A stretch of 64,000 bases of DNA from positions 3,410,001-3,474,000 of the forward strand of contig JYIP02000003.1 in NCBI GenBank assembly GCA_001051155.2. The letters are read 5' to 3'. Numbering within the stretch: position 1 is the first letter of the stretch; each line of letters opens with the position of its first letter. Below, piece after piece: positions 1-10,159 of this stretch. The translations under genes and the position numbers were made by a program. The notes beneath the pieces were generated by a model. That model saw only the letters and a program-made list of their open reading frames with translations, did no database searches and had not been told where the DNA came from. Source of the DNA: Chrysoporthe austroafricana. Lineage: Eukaryota; Ascomycota; Sordariomycetes; Diaporthales; Cryphonectriaceae.

Positions 1-1886
1 GTGAGAGGCTCTGGTGAGAAACTCGTCTACGGTCCACGGCTGGCTGGCGGTCCTCTTGGGCCTTTTTTTTTTTATCCTCTGGCGGAGGGAAAGCATTAGG
101 TAAACCAGGGGAGCCGTTGCCTCGCCCTGGCCTGTGACTGGCTCTTGCGTCACTCTTAGTCGCTTGCGGTCGCTGCGGAAGCCTTAGGTACCCAAGCTAG
201 GGGATGCCGTTTTGGGTGTCCCGTGCGCAGACCGCGAGACCTCGCTCCCAGGTTGCGCTGCCTGTGTTGTAGCATCGTGTACTGCTCTGCCCTTGCGAGG
301 AACTCCAGAGGCTAGCCCCGGGGGCATACGACCGTGCTGCCAACATCGACACGGCAGAATTTTGTTGTTATTATTTTTTTCACGGGCTCTGCGCTGGCCC
401 TGATTTCGTCGAGGTCTGATCTCGTGTAGGGTCAACAATACGTCGGGCACGTCCCTGGGAGAGATACTTGTATCTGTCTGGCCTGTCCGTCCCCGTCCTA
501 TCTCAACCTCAACCCAGCTCGCCTCTCTCACCCGGGACAGCTTCCCGCACGCCATCCCAGCCTCGACGACACCAGCTCGCCTCTGGTGCCGGCTCAGATC
601 AACGGCCGGGCTAGATCCTAACCTGGGTTGTGTCTCAGAGAAACAAAAAAGAAAAAAAAAAAAACAGGCTTGCGCTCACGGCCTACGCAGGCGCTCGGCT
701 TTCCCTCTAGGGAGACTCTGCAGGGTGGCCCAGTCGCATCTGCCAGTCCTACCTAAACCCAGGTTGTCAGTCTATTGCAGGCCAGGAACCACGCCTTGTG
801 GCCTCGCATATCTGCAGCAGCTGCTAAGCTTTGGCCACGCACACGCCGCCTGTCAAAAGAGATCGACGGGTCTCAGGCATTGTCTCCTGCTGCTGCTGGG
901 TACCGCTGGGCCAAGCCCTGGCAAGGCCTCGCGCGCAGGTGTCACTCCCACCGCGGCTTTTTGTCTCGGTACTGAATACGCTTAAGTCGGCTGCATATCT
1001 TGGGATCCAATAGTGCGCACTCTGGTATGTACCGCCTGCCTCCTCCTCGCTGTGCTGTTACGCCCTATCTCACCCTTCACCCCTCCCGATCTTACCGTCC
1101 GAACACCTTCTTCTGCTTTGGTGCTTGTTTACTTCATCCTGCGTCTGTCACCATGCAACCGGTCTATACACCACCTGGGCTGTACCAATAAGACCTGGCC
1201 GTCGTCCCTCCACCAGCGTCTACATCAGGCAGGCCATCCGTACTGCGCCACAGAGACATAGTCCTGTACCTATTGCGGGCCCGTGGCAGACCAGACGCTC
1301 ATTCATGGCATCCTGTCCGCACTTCGAGTCCCTGAGGTTCTGGTTTCCGGATCGCCCCCCTCCGCAGGGGAGAGGAAGATCGCAGCTGCTTTGAGCCGCA
1401 TATTTGGAGCCCTCCTCTGATTATCTTCCGCATAGGGTTCACAGGGTGTGCCCCCGCCTCCCCGCCGAGAACGAGCGCCTAAGGGAAGCATCCCGATCGT
1501 CTCATCTATACGGACTTGTCGAGCCCTATTGCGGTCGCACGTGCCGTCCGCCGACGTGGTAGCGCCGCGCTGGGCGACTGTACTGATCTCCACCTGGCCG
1601 TCAAGGGTTCGTCCTGCGTTCCGCGGACAGGTTCGCTGAGGAAGCGTCCAGTCAGAGCCGGAGCAGGTGACTGATGAGCAGAGCGAAGTGCAGGACCCAA
1701 CGTCACACCTGCATGGGCTTTGTTGAGGAGCGCCGGTGCCTTGATACGCCCCTCCGGTCCCGAGCAACCCTTAAGCTTTCGCCCAGCTCATATAACAGAC
1801 GACGCACGGTCGTCCGCCTCTTCGCTGAACCCTTGCCTGCGCAATAGCCCGCGGCCTCGCCAGGTCACCGGCGCTCGCTTCGCATC
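1..1886. other. 5' flank and probable long leader of the NUC-2 gene
   Basis: No convincing gene is visible in this 1.9 kb stretch. Short open frames on both strands are low-complexity, rich in Ser, Arg and Pro, and match no family I recognise. The stretch has homopolymer and pyrimidine-rich tracts (for example near 61-75 and 645-665) and several upstream ATGs. It most likely contains the promoter and part of the transcribed leader of the phosphate sensor gene that follows. Transcription start cannot be placed from sequence alone. Confidence 0.5.
1538..1543. promoter_or_regulatory. CACGTG palindrome, possible NUC-1/PHO4-type bHLH site
   Basis: A perfect CACGTG lies about 345 bp upstream of the proposed NUC-2 start. 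The phosphate regulators NUC-1 (Neurospora) and PHO4 (yeast) bind this core. A single 6-bp word is weak evidence, because the same word occurs elsewhere in the window (for example 30419 and 38337). Confidence 0.25.
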
Positions 1887-4800
1887 ATGTGAGTGCCCCC
1901 CTGCGTCTTTGACTGCTTCTCGCCTCCTGCTGCTTGCTTGATTGCTCTCTTTGTTTCCTGTCCGTTCGTCCCTCCTATGTCGGCACCAGCCTTTGCTGAT
2001 GCCGAGCAGGAAGTTTGGCAAGCAGATCCAGAAGCGCCAGCTTGAGGTCCCCGAGTACGCTGCCAGTTTCGTCAACTACAAGGCACTGAAGAAGGTGTGT
2101 TCTGTTCCGCGGCTTTCCCTGCTCACCGTTTCCCTGCCGCCCCTGGATAGCTTCGAGGCCGAACCAAGTTCGGTACTACGAACGGTGTCCCCTTTCGACA
2201 GCTGATGGAGCCGCTATTGCATACATAGCCGCAACCAGAGACGGGGAAATGGTATATCAAGTAGGAGAAGAATATTGTGTCCGCTAACTGCCATCCTCAC
2301 AGCTCATCAAGAAGCTGTCCGCAACTCCGCAACTCCAAGCCCAAAATGACCCGCTCCAACCCGCCGCTCCGGCAGATCAACAGGCTGCTCTCCAAGCAAA
2401 CAAGGCAACGTTTTTCTTCCAGCTGGTACGTTTCCGGGTTCGGGCCGGGGCGGTAGGTGGTCCTACTGATGGCTGACTATAAGTTCAGGAACGAGAATTG
2501 GAGAAAGTCAATGCGTTCTATCTCCAGAAAGAAGCAGAGGTACATACCAAGATCAGGCCCCAGAGGAGCGATTGCGGTTCTGACTTGAGTTCGTAGCTCA
2601 AAATCCGCCTCAAGACCCTACTAGACAAGAAGAGGGTCCTCCAGTCTCGCCAGGGCATTTCGAGGCGCTCGGCCAAATTCACCACCTTGCAAGAGGGCTT
2701 CCAGCAATTCGCCAACGATGTCAACAAGCTACAGCAGTTCGTGGATGTAAACGGGACAGCCTTCTCGAAAATCTTGAAGAAATGGGACAAGACTTCCAGA
2801 TCCAAAACCAAGGAGCTGTACCTGTCCAGGGCTGTCGAGGTGCAGCCGTTCTTCAACCCGACTGTCATCAGCGAGCTCTCTGACCAGGTCACGACGAGCC
2901 TGCAGGAGCTTGGTGCCTGGGCAGATGGAGACCATGTCAGCTTTGACGGACAGACGCGACCGGATCACATCGTGAGCAGCCAGCATCTCCTGGGGACAGA
3001 TGAGGGCGATGCGGATACCCTGCTCCTGGAGACCACCCTCTCCGGCAACCTCGACTCTTTGAGGGATCTGTTGGCCCGCATGCAAGCCGTGGTGGAGCCT
3101 AATTCGGGTATGGATCTGTCCCTCATGGAGAGGGTCACGAGAACGTTCCTTGCCTCCATCAACGAAGCTCCGCAGGCATCCCTTCAGGTTCTGCTGGACA
3201 CCGGCCTCGTGGACATTCGGTCTGAAGACGACATCAACGAGCGGAATTGCCTGCATCAGGCAACCATCTACGGCAACTCTTTTGTCTTGAACCTGGCCCT
3301 GTCGAAGGGCGTGGCTGTCAACAGGAGGGATGTGTATGGCCGAGTACCACTGCATTATGCCAGTATGCATGGCCGCCTTGATATGATAGATGCGCTTCTG
3401 GCCGGTAAGGTTCCCAAAGCTTGCGGGTGACTGAGGATATGCTAATCCGGCAGCAGTGGATGCGGACACAATCAATCTCATCGACCATGATAACTTCAGG
3501 CCGTTGGTACATGCGATTATACACAACCATCTGGACTGCGTTCAGCGACTCATCGAGAGCGGCGCAGTGCTGAATCCCGTCTCCGACACCGACCACGCAC
3601 CCTTGAACCTGGCCTGCAAACACGGCTCGCTCGCCATTGTCCAGCTGCTGCTCACAAATGGCGCTCAAATCCTCCCCGATGCCGAAGGGCTGTATCCTCA
3701 ACACCTCGTGGCGAGATCTGCCAAGAATCCCGACCTTCTGGGCCTGCTGAAGCAGTTTGGTGCCGATCTAGACCAGATCGACAAGCTCTACGGGTGGACG
3801 CCGCTTGTGCATGCCGCAAGCGAAGGCAACGTTCCTTGTCTACGGGCTCTGTTGGACGAGGGAGTTGATGCTACGATCCCGGATGAGAAGGATCTCCCAG
3901 CCTTGTACTATGCAGCATGGGAAGGTCATCTCGAATGCATGAACCTGTTGACCGCGTTGCAAGTCGAGCTCAGGAACGAGCCGAGCCCCAGAGCTCAGAT
4001 CGTGCCACCACTGCTGGGAGCACTGGGCTCGAGCAGCGCGCCTGAGCCGATGGCGCTTGATCCCGACGGCATTCCGGACCTCGAACTTCCGCCGCCCATC
4101 ATCCCGCTGCGCAGGTACGGACACAACTTCCTGGACACCAAGACGGTGGTCCAGATCAATTTCGGCGCAGAGGGCGAGCAGCCACTCGTCTTCTTCCACG
4201 ACGGCAAATACCCGGCCGCCCGCCTGACCATTTCCTCCAAGGCCTCAGACCTCATACCCAAGAATATCATCCTTCCCTTCCAAGAAGATACCCGACTTGT
4301 TTCTTTCCAGATTGACAACCTTGATTCTTTCACATTAGACTTCGACGTCTTCCCGACCTACGGCGCCAAGATCATCGCGAAGACGGTTGCTTTGCCGAAT
4401 ACTTTCCGCGCATCTCTGACGAGCTCTGGCAGCTGCTGTCTCCCTCTCTTCGACCCCCGGCTGCGTGCTATAGGCCAGATCAGCTTTAACACGCAGGTCA
4501 TCAAGCCCTTCCAGGGCAAGCCGCTCGAGATCACGGATTTCGAGACGTATTGGAAGGCAACCAGGCAGTTCGACCGACACATCAGCAGTTTCGTCACTGG
4601 ATCCAGTCTCGTCGGAGACTTCGTACGGCTCTACGTGCAGCAGACGAAGGACGGCGTCCCCGTGCTGTGGCCTACGCGGACGGTCGATCTGGGCATGGGA
4701 GGGGTTGGGGTTCCCGTCTCGTGGCTCAACTACGCACAATTCGAGCAGATGCTGAGGGACTCGACCTCGAGAAACATCCTGGTCTCCGGCCAACTCGGCC

Positions 4801-5593
4801 CCCAGACTGAGCTCCACGAGGTCCACCGCCTTTTCGCCACGGCAGGTGTCACCCTCGCAGAGGCGCTCGACATCCTCCCGCCGGGCATCCACGTGAACCT
4901 GCATTTCATCTACCCTATGGCCGAGAACATCCCCAACCAGCAGCAGCAGCAGCAGACCATCGACCCGTCCGTCAACAACAGCGGGGACCTCAACCGCTTC
5001 GTCGACGCGGTGCTCACGACCGTGTTCGACCACGCGCGCGTCCAGCGCGCGCAGTCCCAGCAGCCCGGCGCCGGCGCCGGCGCCGGCGCCGGCGCCGTGG
5101 TGCGGTCGGTGGTCTTCAGCTCCTACAGCCCGAGCGTGTGCACCGCGCTCAACTGGAAGCAGCCCAACTTCCCCGTGTTCCTCTGCAACGACCTCGGCCG
5201 CGAGGAGGTCTCGATGGCCCCGCCGCAGATGATCGCCGCGGCGGCGAACCACGGGCGCCGGTCCAGCTCGATCAAGGAGGTGGTGAGGACGGCGCAGAAC
5301 AACAATTTCATGGGCCTGGTGATCACCTCCCGACTTCTGGTAAGTGCTCTCGCTCCGCATAGGGCTTACACGGTCCCTCTCTGGAATAATAAGAAGCACT
5401 GCTGACCGAATGACAGAAATTGGTGCCGGCCCTCGTCGACGCGATCAAGGCCCAGGGCCTCGCGCTCGTGGTCGACAAGTCCTCCGAGGCCGGCCCGCTC
5501 CCGGACCCGGCTTCCGAGAGGCTGCCTACCGGCGTGGATGGCGTCTTCAAGTACACGGGCGTCTTGCGATTCAACGACTCGATAGAGATGTAG
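1887..5593 (+). CDS. nuc-2: NUC-2 / PHO81-type phosphate sensor: SPX, ankyrin repeats, GDPD-like domain
   Basis: Proposed exons: 1887-1888, 2010-2094, 2303-2425, 2489-2539, 2597-3404, 3454-5339, 5417-5593; about 1043 residues, close to the usual length of NUC-2. The protein has an N-terminal SPX domain (about 1-165), at least six ankyrin repeats (about 237-520) and a C-terminal glycerophosphodiesterase-like domain (about 697-1043). In the last, the usual catalytic His-Asp after the PV strand is replaced (PVLWPT), so it is probably catalytically dead, as in PHO81. Family knowledge: the protein is a cyclin-CDK inhibitor that blocks the PHO80/PREG-PHO85/PGOV kinase at low phosphate, releasing NUC-1. 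The start is odd: AT at 1887-1888 joins G at 2010 across a GTGAGT...GAGCAG intron, giving MKFGK, the conserved SPX start. An ATG at 1999 in the same frame is the fallback. The NAGNAG acceptor at 3451-3456 can add or skip one residue. Poly-Gln and a Gly-Ala repeat (5069-5096) are low-complexity insertions. Confidence 0.93.
1889..2009 (+). other. Intron that appears to split the NUC-2 start codon
   Basis: A 121-nt candidate intron has donor GTGAGT, a CTGAT branch-like motif 12 nt before the acceptor, and acceptor GAGCAG. Splicing joins AT to G and produces ATG AAG TTT GGC AAG in the frame of the SPX domain. Confidence 0.65.
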
Positions 5594-6363
5594 GGAAACC
5601 AGCGCGGGCATCGGAGAGGTGGGTAGCGTCGTCATCGTCTTTCTTATGGAGAGCTCGTGAAGAGAAAAGAAGAGAAAAGCACGGTCTACATTGTCATCTG
5701 CCCGGACGACGGGCGTAATGGGATCTTGATATATCTAGTGCCAAAGGGGGTTTTGGGGGGGGGGGGAGGTTCGAGCCTAGATTGATACAGGCAGGGAACA
5801 CTGCCGTTAGGTCGGGCACTGCTAGACTGACAACTGCAAGGGAGCCTCGATAGCCAGCCAAAATTGACATCACAAGTGCAAAAGAGATAACTATTGCTGC
5901 GGTTCTAGGCGTAGACGGTGGTCACATGATGTCCGTTACACGAGACCAGTGTGACCCTGGGTCTTGAGACTATCTTACTCGGGCTGGAAAGCTCTGCTAC
6001 GAGGAGGCTGCTCTCTGGAGACCTGATCAAAAGGTAAAGGGTCATTTAGCGCATAGGAGCCTTCCAAACGGCTGTCTGCTCGACACTCTTGTGTCTTGGA
6101 CACCAATATCCGATGGAAGATGCTTTCCTTCCCATCACTTGTCTTCCGTCCTATCATCTCAATGTCTCGACGAGAACGACAGGCCCGATAAATTCATGAA
6201 AAACGCCTGCTAACTGTCTGTGGTATCATCTGAAATACAATCATCACGACATACCCGCTCGGGCCGCCTCGCAAAAGCCACAGGTGTAACACCGCCCGCG
6301 AGGGACGAAATCCCAGGAGCCGGGGGGAGGGGGGGTGGGCACCTCCACGCTGACCGCCCGGTC
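5594..6363. other. Convergent intergenic region
   Basis: This is the 3' flank of NUC-2 and of the minus-strand membrane protein gene. A G-rich tract sits at about 5747-5768. No open frame with family resemblance is present, and no clear polyadenylation signal can be assigned. Confidence 0.5.
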
Positions 6364-7230
6364 CTACGCCCCCTTGTACCCATACCGCAGCCGCCCCAGC
6401 TCCCGCTCCGGGTCCACGCTCGCCATGACCACCTTGGCGATTAGCACGACGCCGTACACGAGGGCCGGGAGGTTGCCGAGCCCCAACCAGCCGGACGCGC
6501 CCTGCGCCCCGGGGCGGCCCCCGCCACTGCCGCCGCTAGAACCCCGGCCGGCCAGCGCCCCGGACACGATGAGTACCGCGCACAGCCCGGCGTTCAGGAG
6601 CGGCAGGTGCCGCTCCAGCGGGCTCCTGGGCCCCGCCGCGTAGCTCAGGCTGTTAGACCGGCGGCGGCGGCGCACGCGGTCGAGGGCGCCGAGCCCGCTG
6701 GAAGGGCCCGCAGCCGTCTCGTCGTCGTCATCACCATCATCACTCTCGCGGCCGCGCGGCGCCCGCCCGGACCGCGCCCACGCGTCCAGGGGCGGGATGC
6801 CGGTCTCGGTGACGGGCAGGCTGAGGAGGAGGTAGGCGGTGGAGGCGAGGGAGGTCAGGCCGAGCAGGGCGAGGAGGAAGACCGGGGGCCGGAAGAGGGC
6901 GGGAAGGTAGGGGACGGCGGAGAGGGCGGGCAGGGCGAGGAGGAGGGTACGGTAGCGCTGGTTGGCGGCGGCGTTCTCCTCGGCGAGGGACTGGATGAGG
7001 TCCTCCTGCTCTGTTCGCGCCGGCGCGCCTGTCAGGAACAAGAGACCGCGACGCTGTGTTGTTTGGTTGGGGGGGGGAAGAGATGGAGGGAGGGGGGAAG
7101 GGGATGTGTATGGTGGGTGAGAGGACTAACCTTCCTCGTCAAGAGCCTCGGGCGTGTCGCCGGTCGAGGAGTCGTCGGTGGGATAGTGGAATGTGCGCCG
7201 GAGGCGAGCTGTCGTCTGTCTTATGTCCAT
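6364..7230 (-). CDS. Orphan fungal membrane protein, 254 aa
   Basis: Two exons on the minus strand: 7230-7131 and 7028-6364. The donor is GTTAGT and the acceptor CTGACAG follows a pyrimidine run; an alternative in-frame acceptor would start the second exon at 7010. The N-terminus (MDIRQTTARLRRTFHYPTDD) is cytosolic-looking and acidic. An acid/Gln-rich helix leads into two hydrophobic segments (about residues 55-100), then a charged Asp-rich and Arg-rich linker, then two more hydrophobic segments (about 165-235). No enzyme motif is seen. The layout suggests a four-pass membrane protein conserved in filamentous fungi, but I do not recognise the family. Coding support comes from a correct splice phase joining two open frames and from hydrophobic periodicity. 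Confidence 0.7.
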
Positions 7231-7766
7231 GCCCACGGCTCATACGCTCCTGGATACGGTACGTGGACGGTTTTGTGCAGGGAGCGGCAGTCAAGTTGAC
7301 GGCGGCGCGGTGAGGGGAGAGGAGATGAGGTGAGGTGGGCGTCTTATAACTCGCAGGCCATAAGAGTCGGGTAAATAAATAAGGTCGAATAAGGTCGCCA
7401 GACCAGACCAGCAAGACGGGTTTCAGAGCATAGAGTTACCATGTGCCGAGTAGCTTCTGGCTGCAGCGCCTGGAGTGACGTCGGCGTGCGGCTTGTCAGG
7501 CAGAGGGGCACAGGGGCCAGCTGCGATCCCTGCCTTATCATTGGCTGCTGCAGCGGCAGGCTCTAGAGGGGTGGGGCCAGCGATCCGCCGCGGTTACGGT
7601 ACAGCAGTGCTGGGTACTGCTGGGTACAACGGGGAAGTACCGCAGCTAGGTGGGATGATCGACTTCTAGAACGGACCCTTGACGACTTCACGATCCCTTC
7701 TTTTTTGCCTTTTTTCCTTTTCCCTGTTCCCCCGTCTCTTGTGACGACACCACCAAGCCACCCACA
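7231..7766. other. Divergent promoter region with GGTAC-type words
   Basis: This is shared upstream DNA of the orphan membrane gene and COA1. It contains repeated words of the type CTGGGTAC and GTACC near 7605-7645, which recur in other intergenic regions of the window. No coding sequence is evident. Confidence 0.45.
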
Positions 7767-8484
7767 ATGCTACCGCGGAGGATATGTAGGAGGCCCCTCC
7801 TCCAGGCACTGCGATCACCCGCGTCGAGACGGGCGCCAGCGCAGCGGCGCTCGCTCATCGCCGCGCCCAAACCTGGCGATGGGCCGCTGATGGAGAGGAG
7901 GCCCGACCGGGCGCTACCAGGTGAGCCACACGCCCAAGCACACACACACACATACACACACATGCCGGCTGCCCCTGCTGACATGTTTCCCCCCCGGCGC
8001 AGACGTCGAGGCCAACCGCTTCCGCTGGTCGCGCACCATGCCCATCTTCCTCGCGCTCGTCGCCGCGTCCAGCGTCGCCATCTTCAACTACCAGAAGATG
8101 TCGTCCCCCGTCGTGTCCTCGACGCTCTACGCGCTGCGCACCAACGCCCGCGCCCGCGAGTACCTCGGCGACGAGATCTACTTCCGGGACCAGATCCCGT
8201 GGATCAGCGGCGAGATGAACCAGATGCACGGCCGCATCAACATCGCCTTCAGCGTCAAGGGCACCCGCAACGCCGGCGTCATGCGCTTCGCCAGCTTCCG
8301 GCCCACCCCCAAGGGCGTCTTCGAGACGACCGAGTGGAGCCTGGAGACCGCCGACGGGCAGAAGATCGACCTGCTGGACGAGGGCGACCCCTTCAGGGCC
8401 ATCCAGTTCGTGGACGGGCTGGATGACGAGGAGGAGGACCAGACGGCTACTAGGGGGTTCAGGCAGCAGATGAGCAAGAGGTAG
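7767..8484 (+). CDS. COA1: Cytochrome c oxidase assembly factor COA1
   Basis: Two exons, 7767-7920 and 8003-8484, give 211 residues. The N-terminus is Arg-rich with no acidic residues (MLPRRICRRPLL...), typical of a mitochondrial presequence. One membrane segment follows at about residues 65-82 (MPIFLALVAASSVAIFNY), then an intermembrane-space domain with the family block around STLYALR, YLGDEIYF and IPWISGEMN. Known role of the family: it acts early in Cox1 maturation and complex IV assembly at the inner membrane, and is related to Tim21. The 82-nt intron carries a CA microsatellite (about 7937-7960). The protein ends with a short charged tail. Identification rests on the conserved central block and the overall architecture. 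Confidence 0.85.
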
Positions 8485-8696
8485 AAGGAGACCGCGTCTT
8501 ACTAGGAAGAAGAGAGGAGGGGAGAGGAGAGGAGGTTACGACCTCACGCGGATGGTCACACCCAACCCAGCACGAGGCGCCGCATTTCTCACCCGGCATG
8601 GCCCCATGGGCCCATGGCCAGGGCAACGGCGTCAACCCAGGAGGCTTCCGTAGACCTTTTGTTTGTACAAAAATGATGATTGATTGACGTGATGCC

Positions 8697-9863
8697 CTAC
8701 AGCTCCGCACGCTGGTCCGCTAGTATCCCCTCGCCCTCCCGCAGGTCCCCCTTGAGCGCCTCCTCTATCCTGCCCTCCCTCCGCAGCTGCTTGAGGTGCA
8801 GGTGCGTCTTCCGCGCCGCCTCCAGGTCCGCCGCGGCGTTGGGGAACCGCTCCGCCAGCGCCCGGTTCATCTTGTCGATGAACGCCTGCGGCGGCGGCGG
8901 CTTCTTGACGGCGTCCTGGATCTGCACCAGCGCGCCCTTGGGCCCCGCCACGCACCCCTTGACCACGACGATGCCCAGCTCGTTGTCCACCCGCAGCACC
9001 GCCAGGTTCTGCACCGTCACCCGCTCGTTGCCCATGCGCCCGGGCATCTTCTTGCCCGGCAGCACGCGCGAGCCCGACCCCTGCGACGCGCCCGACGAGC
9101 CGCCCGTCCGGTGGTTCTTGGAGTTGCCGTGGCTGGCCTCCTGGCCCGCGAACCCGTGCCGCTTCATGCCGCCCTCGAACCCCATGCCGCGCGAATTGGC
9201 CCGCACGTCCACCCACTGGCCCTTGTGGAACCAGTCCGGCAGCAGCTGCACGCCCACCGCCGGCGCCAGCCCCGCCGCGCCGCGCACCGGGAACTCCACC
9301 AGGTGCTCCTTGGGCGGCACCCCCTTCGCCTCGTAGTACCCCAGCAGCGGCGCCGTCACGTTGTCCGCCCGCCGCTCGCCGCTCCCCACCTGCACCGCGA
9401 AGTACCCGTGCCGCTCCGCCGTCTTGTGCGCCACCACCTGGCACTGGTCCACCTGCAGCACCGTGCACGGGAACCGCTTGCCGTTGCGCGTGTAGTACCC
9501 CGTCATGCCCTTCTTGGTCGCCAGCACCCCCGTGCGGAGCGGCGTCGACCGCGCCCGCCGCTGCTGCGCCGCCGCCGGCGTCGTCGTGAGCGCAGGGAGC
9601 TCCGGCGTCTGCGCGTTGTACTTGAGCTGCAGCGTCCGCGCCCGCTCGTCCAGAGTCGTCCAGCCGTACTTCTTGCCGCGCGTCTGCTGCTGCTGGGGGC
9701 CCGCGAGGCCGGTCTGCGGCAGGAGGGGGAAGGATGGGCGGAGGGCGAGGGAGGCCGGCTGCGAGGCCTGGAAGCCGGCGAAGAGGGCAGGTGAGGATGA
9801 TGCTGATGTCGTTGTTTGGCGGTGTATCGGTGCCCAGCACCGTGCTGGTAGCCTGGGCGCCAT
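8697..9863 (-). CDS. MRPL9: Mitochondrial large-subunit ribosomal protein uL3m
   Basis: A single exon encodes 388 residues. The first ~60 residues are Arg/Ser/Ala-rich with few acidic residues, consistent with a mitochondrial targeting sequence. The uL3 core runs from about residue 105 (TGVLATKKGMTGYY) through GQWVDVRANSRGMGF and the loop rich in Gly/His/Asn (HGFAGQEASHGNSKNHR) to GKKMPGRMGNERVTVQNL. The C-terminal ~80 residues form a charged extension. Known role: uL3 sits near the peptidyl-transferase centre; the m form belongs to the mitoribosome. The stop lies 212 bp from the convergent COA1 stop, and the start is 296 bp from the divergent CCDC25 gene. The ATG at 9863 is chosen because the frame upstream lacks targeting character. 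Confidence 0.92.
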   Translation of the reverse strand: MAPRLPARCWAPIHRQTTTSASSSPALFAGFQASQPASLALRPSFPLLPQTGLAGPQQQQTRGKKYGWTTLDERARTLQLKYNAQTPELPALTTTPAAAQQRRARSTPLRTGVLATKKGMTGYYTRNGKRFPCTVLQVDQCQVVAHKTAERHGYFAVQVGSGERRADNVTAPLLGYYEAKGVPPKEHLVEFPVRGAAGLAPAVGVQLLPDWFHKGQWVDVRANSRGMGFEGGMKRHGFAGQEASHGNSKNHRTGGSSGASQGSGSRVLPGKKMPGRMGNERVTVQNLAVLRVDNELGIVVVKGCVAGPKGALVQIQDAVKKPPPPQAFIDKMNRALAERFPNAAADLEAARKTHLHLKQLRREGRIEEALKGDLREGEGILADQRAEL

Positions 9864-10159
9864 TGTCGCTGTGTAGGTTGTCGACAATGCCCTTGGGTGA
9901 GGTTTGGTCGGGCCCGTTGTCGCGCCTCTGAAATTTGAGGTCGTCGGCGCGGGAAGCTTGCCTGCCCCTGTCGCTGAAAAATTGTGGGGATAAATACGGC
10001 CCTGCTTGTAATTTACGCTCTTATACTCAGAGTCTAGTCTCCAACACCACGACCCACTCATCCACTCACTCACTGCCTTGACGAAATACATCGCTCCCCA
10101 GCCTTCGAACATTTCCGTATCGCCCTTCTCAGTTCTTCTTGTTCATCTCTCTCGTCATA

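Noticed and set aside
1303..1767. 154-codon minus-strand frame upstream of NUC-2
   Set aside because: Composition is Arg/Gly/Thr-rich without hydrophobic core or family match; likely chance in GC-rich leader DNA.
4335..5399. 354-codon minus-strand frame opposite NUC-2
   Set aside because: Antisense shadow with repeated Ala-Gly from the GGCGCC repeat; no independent support.
8632..9840. 402-codon minus-strand frame overlapping uL3m in another frame
   Set aside because: Gly/Ala/Arg-only composition; it is an alternate-frame shadow of the ribosomal protein gene.
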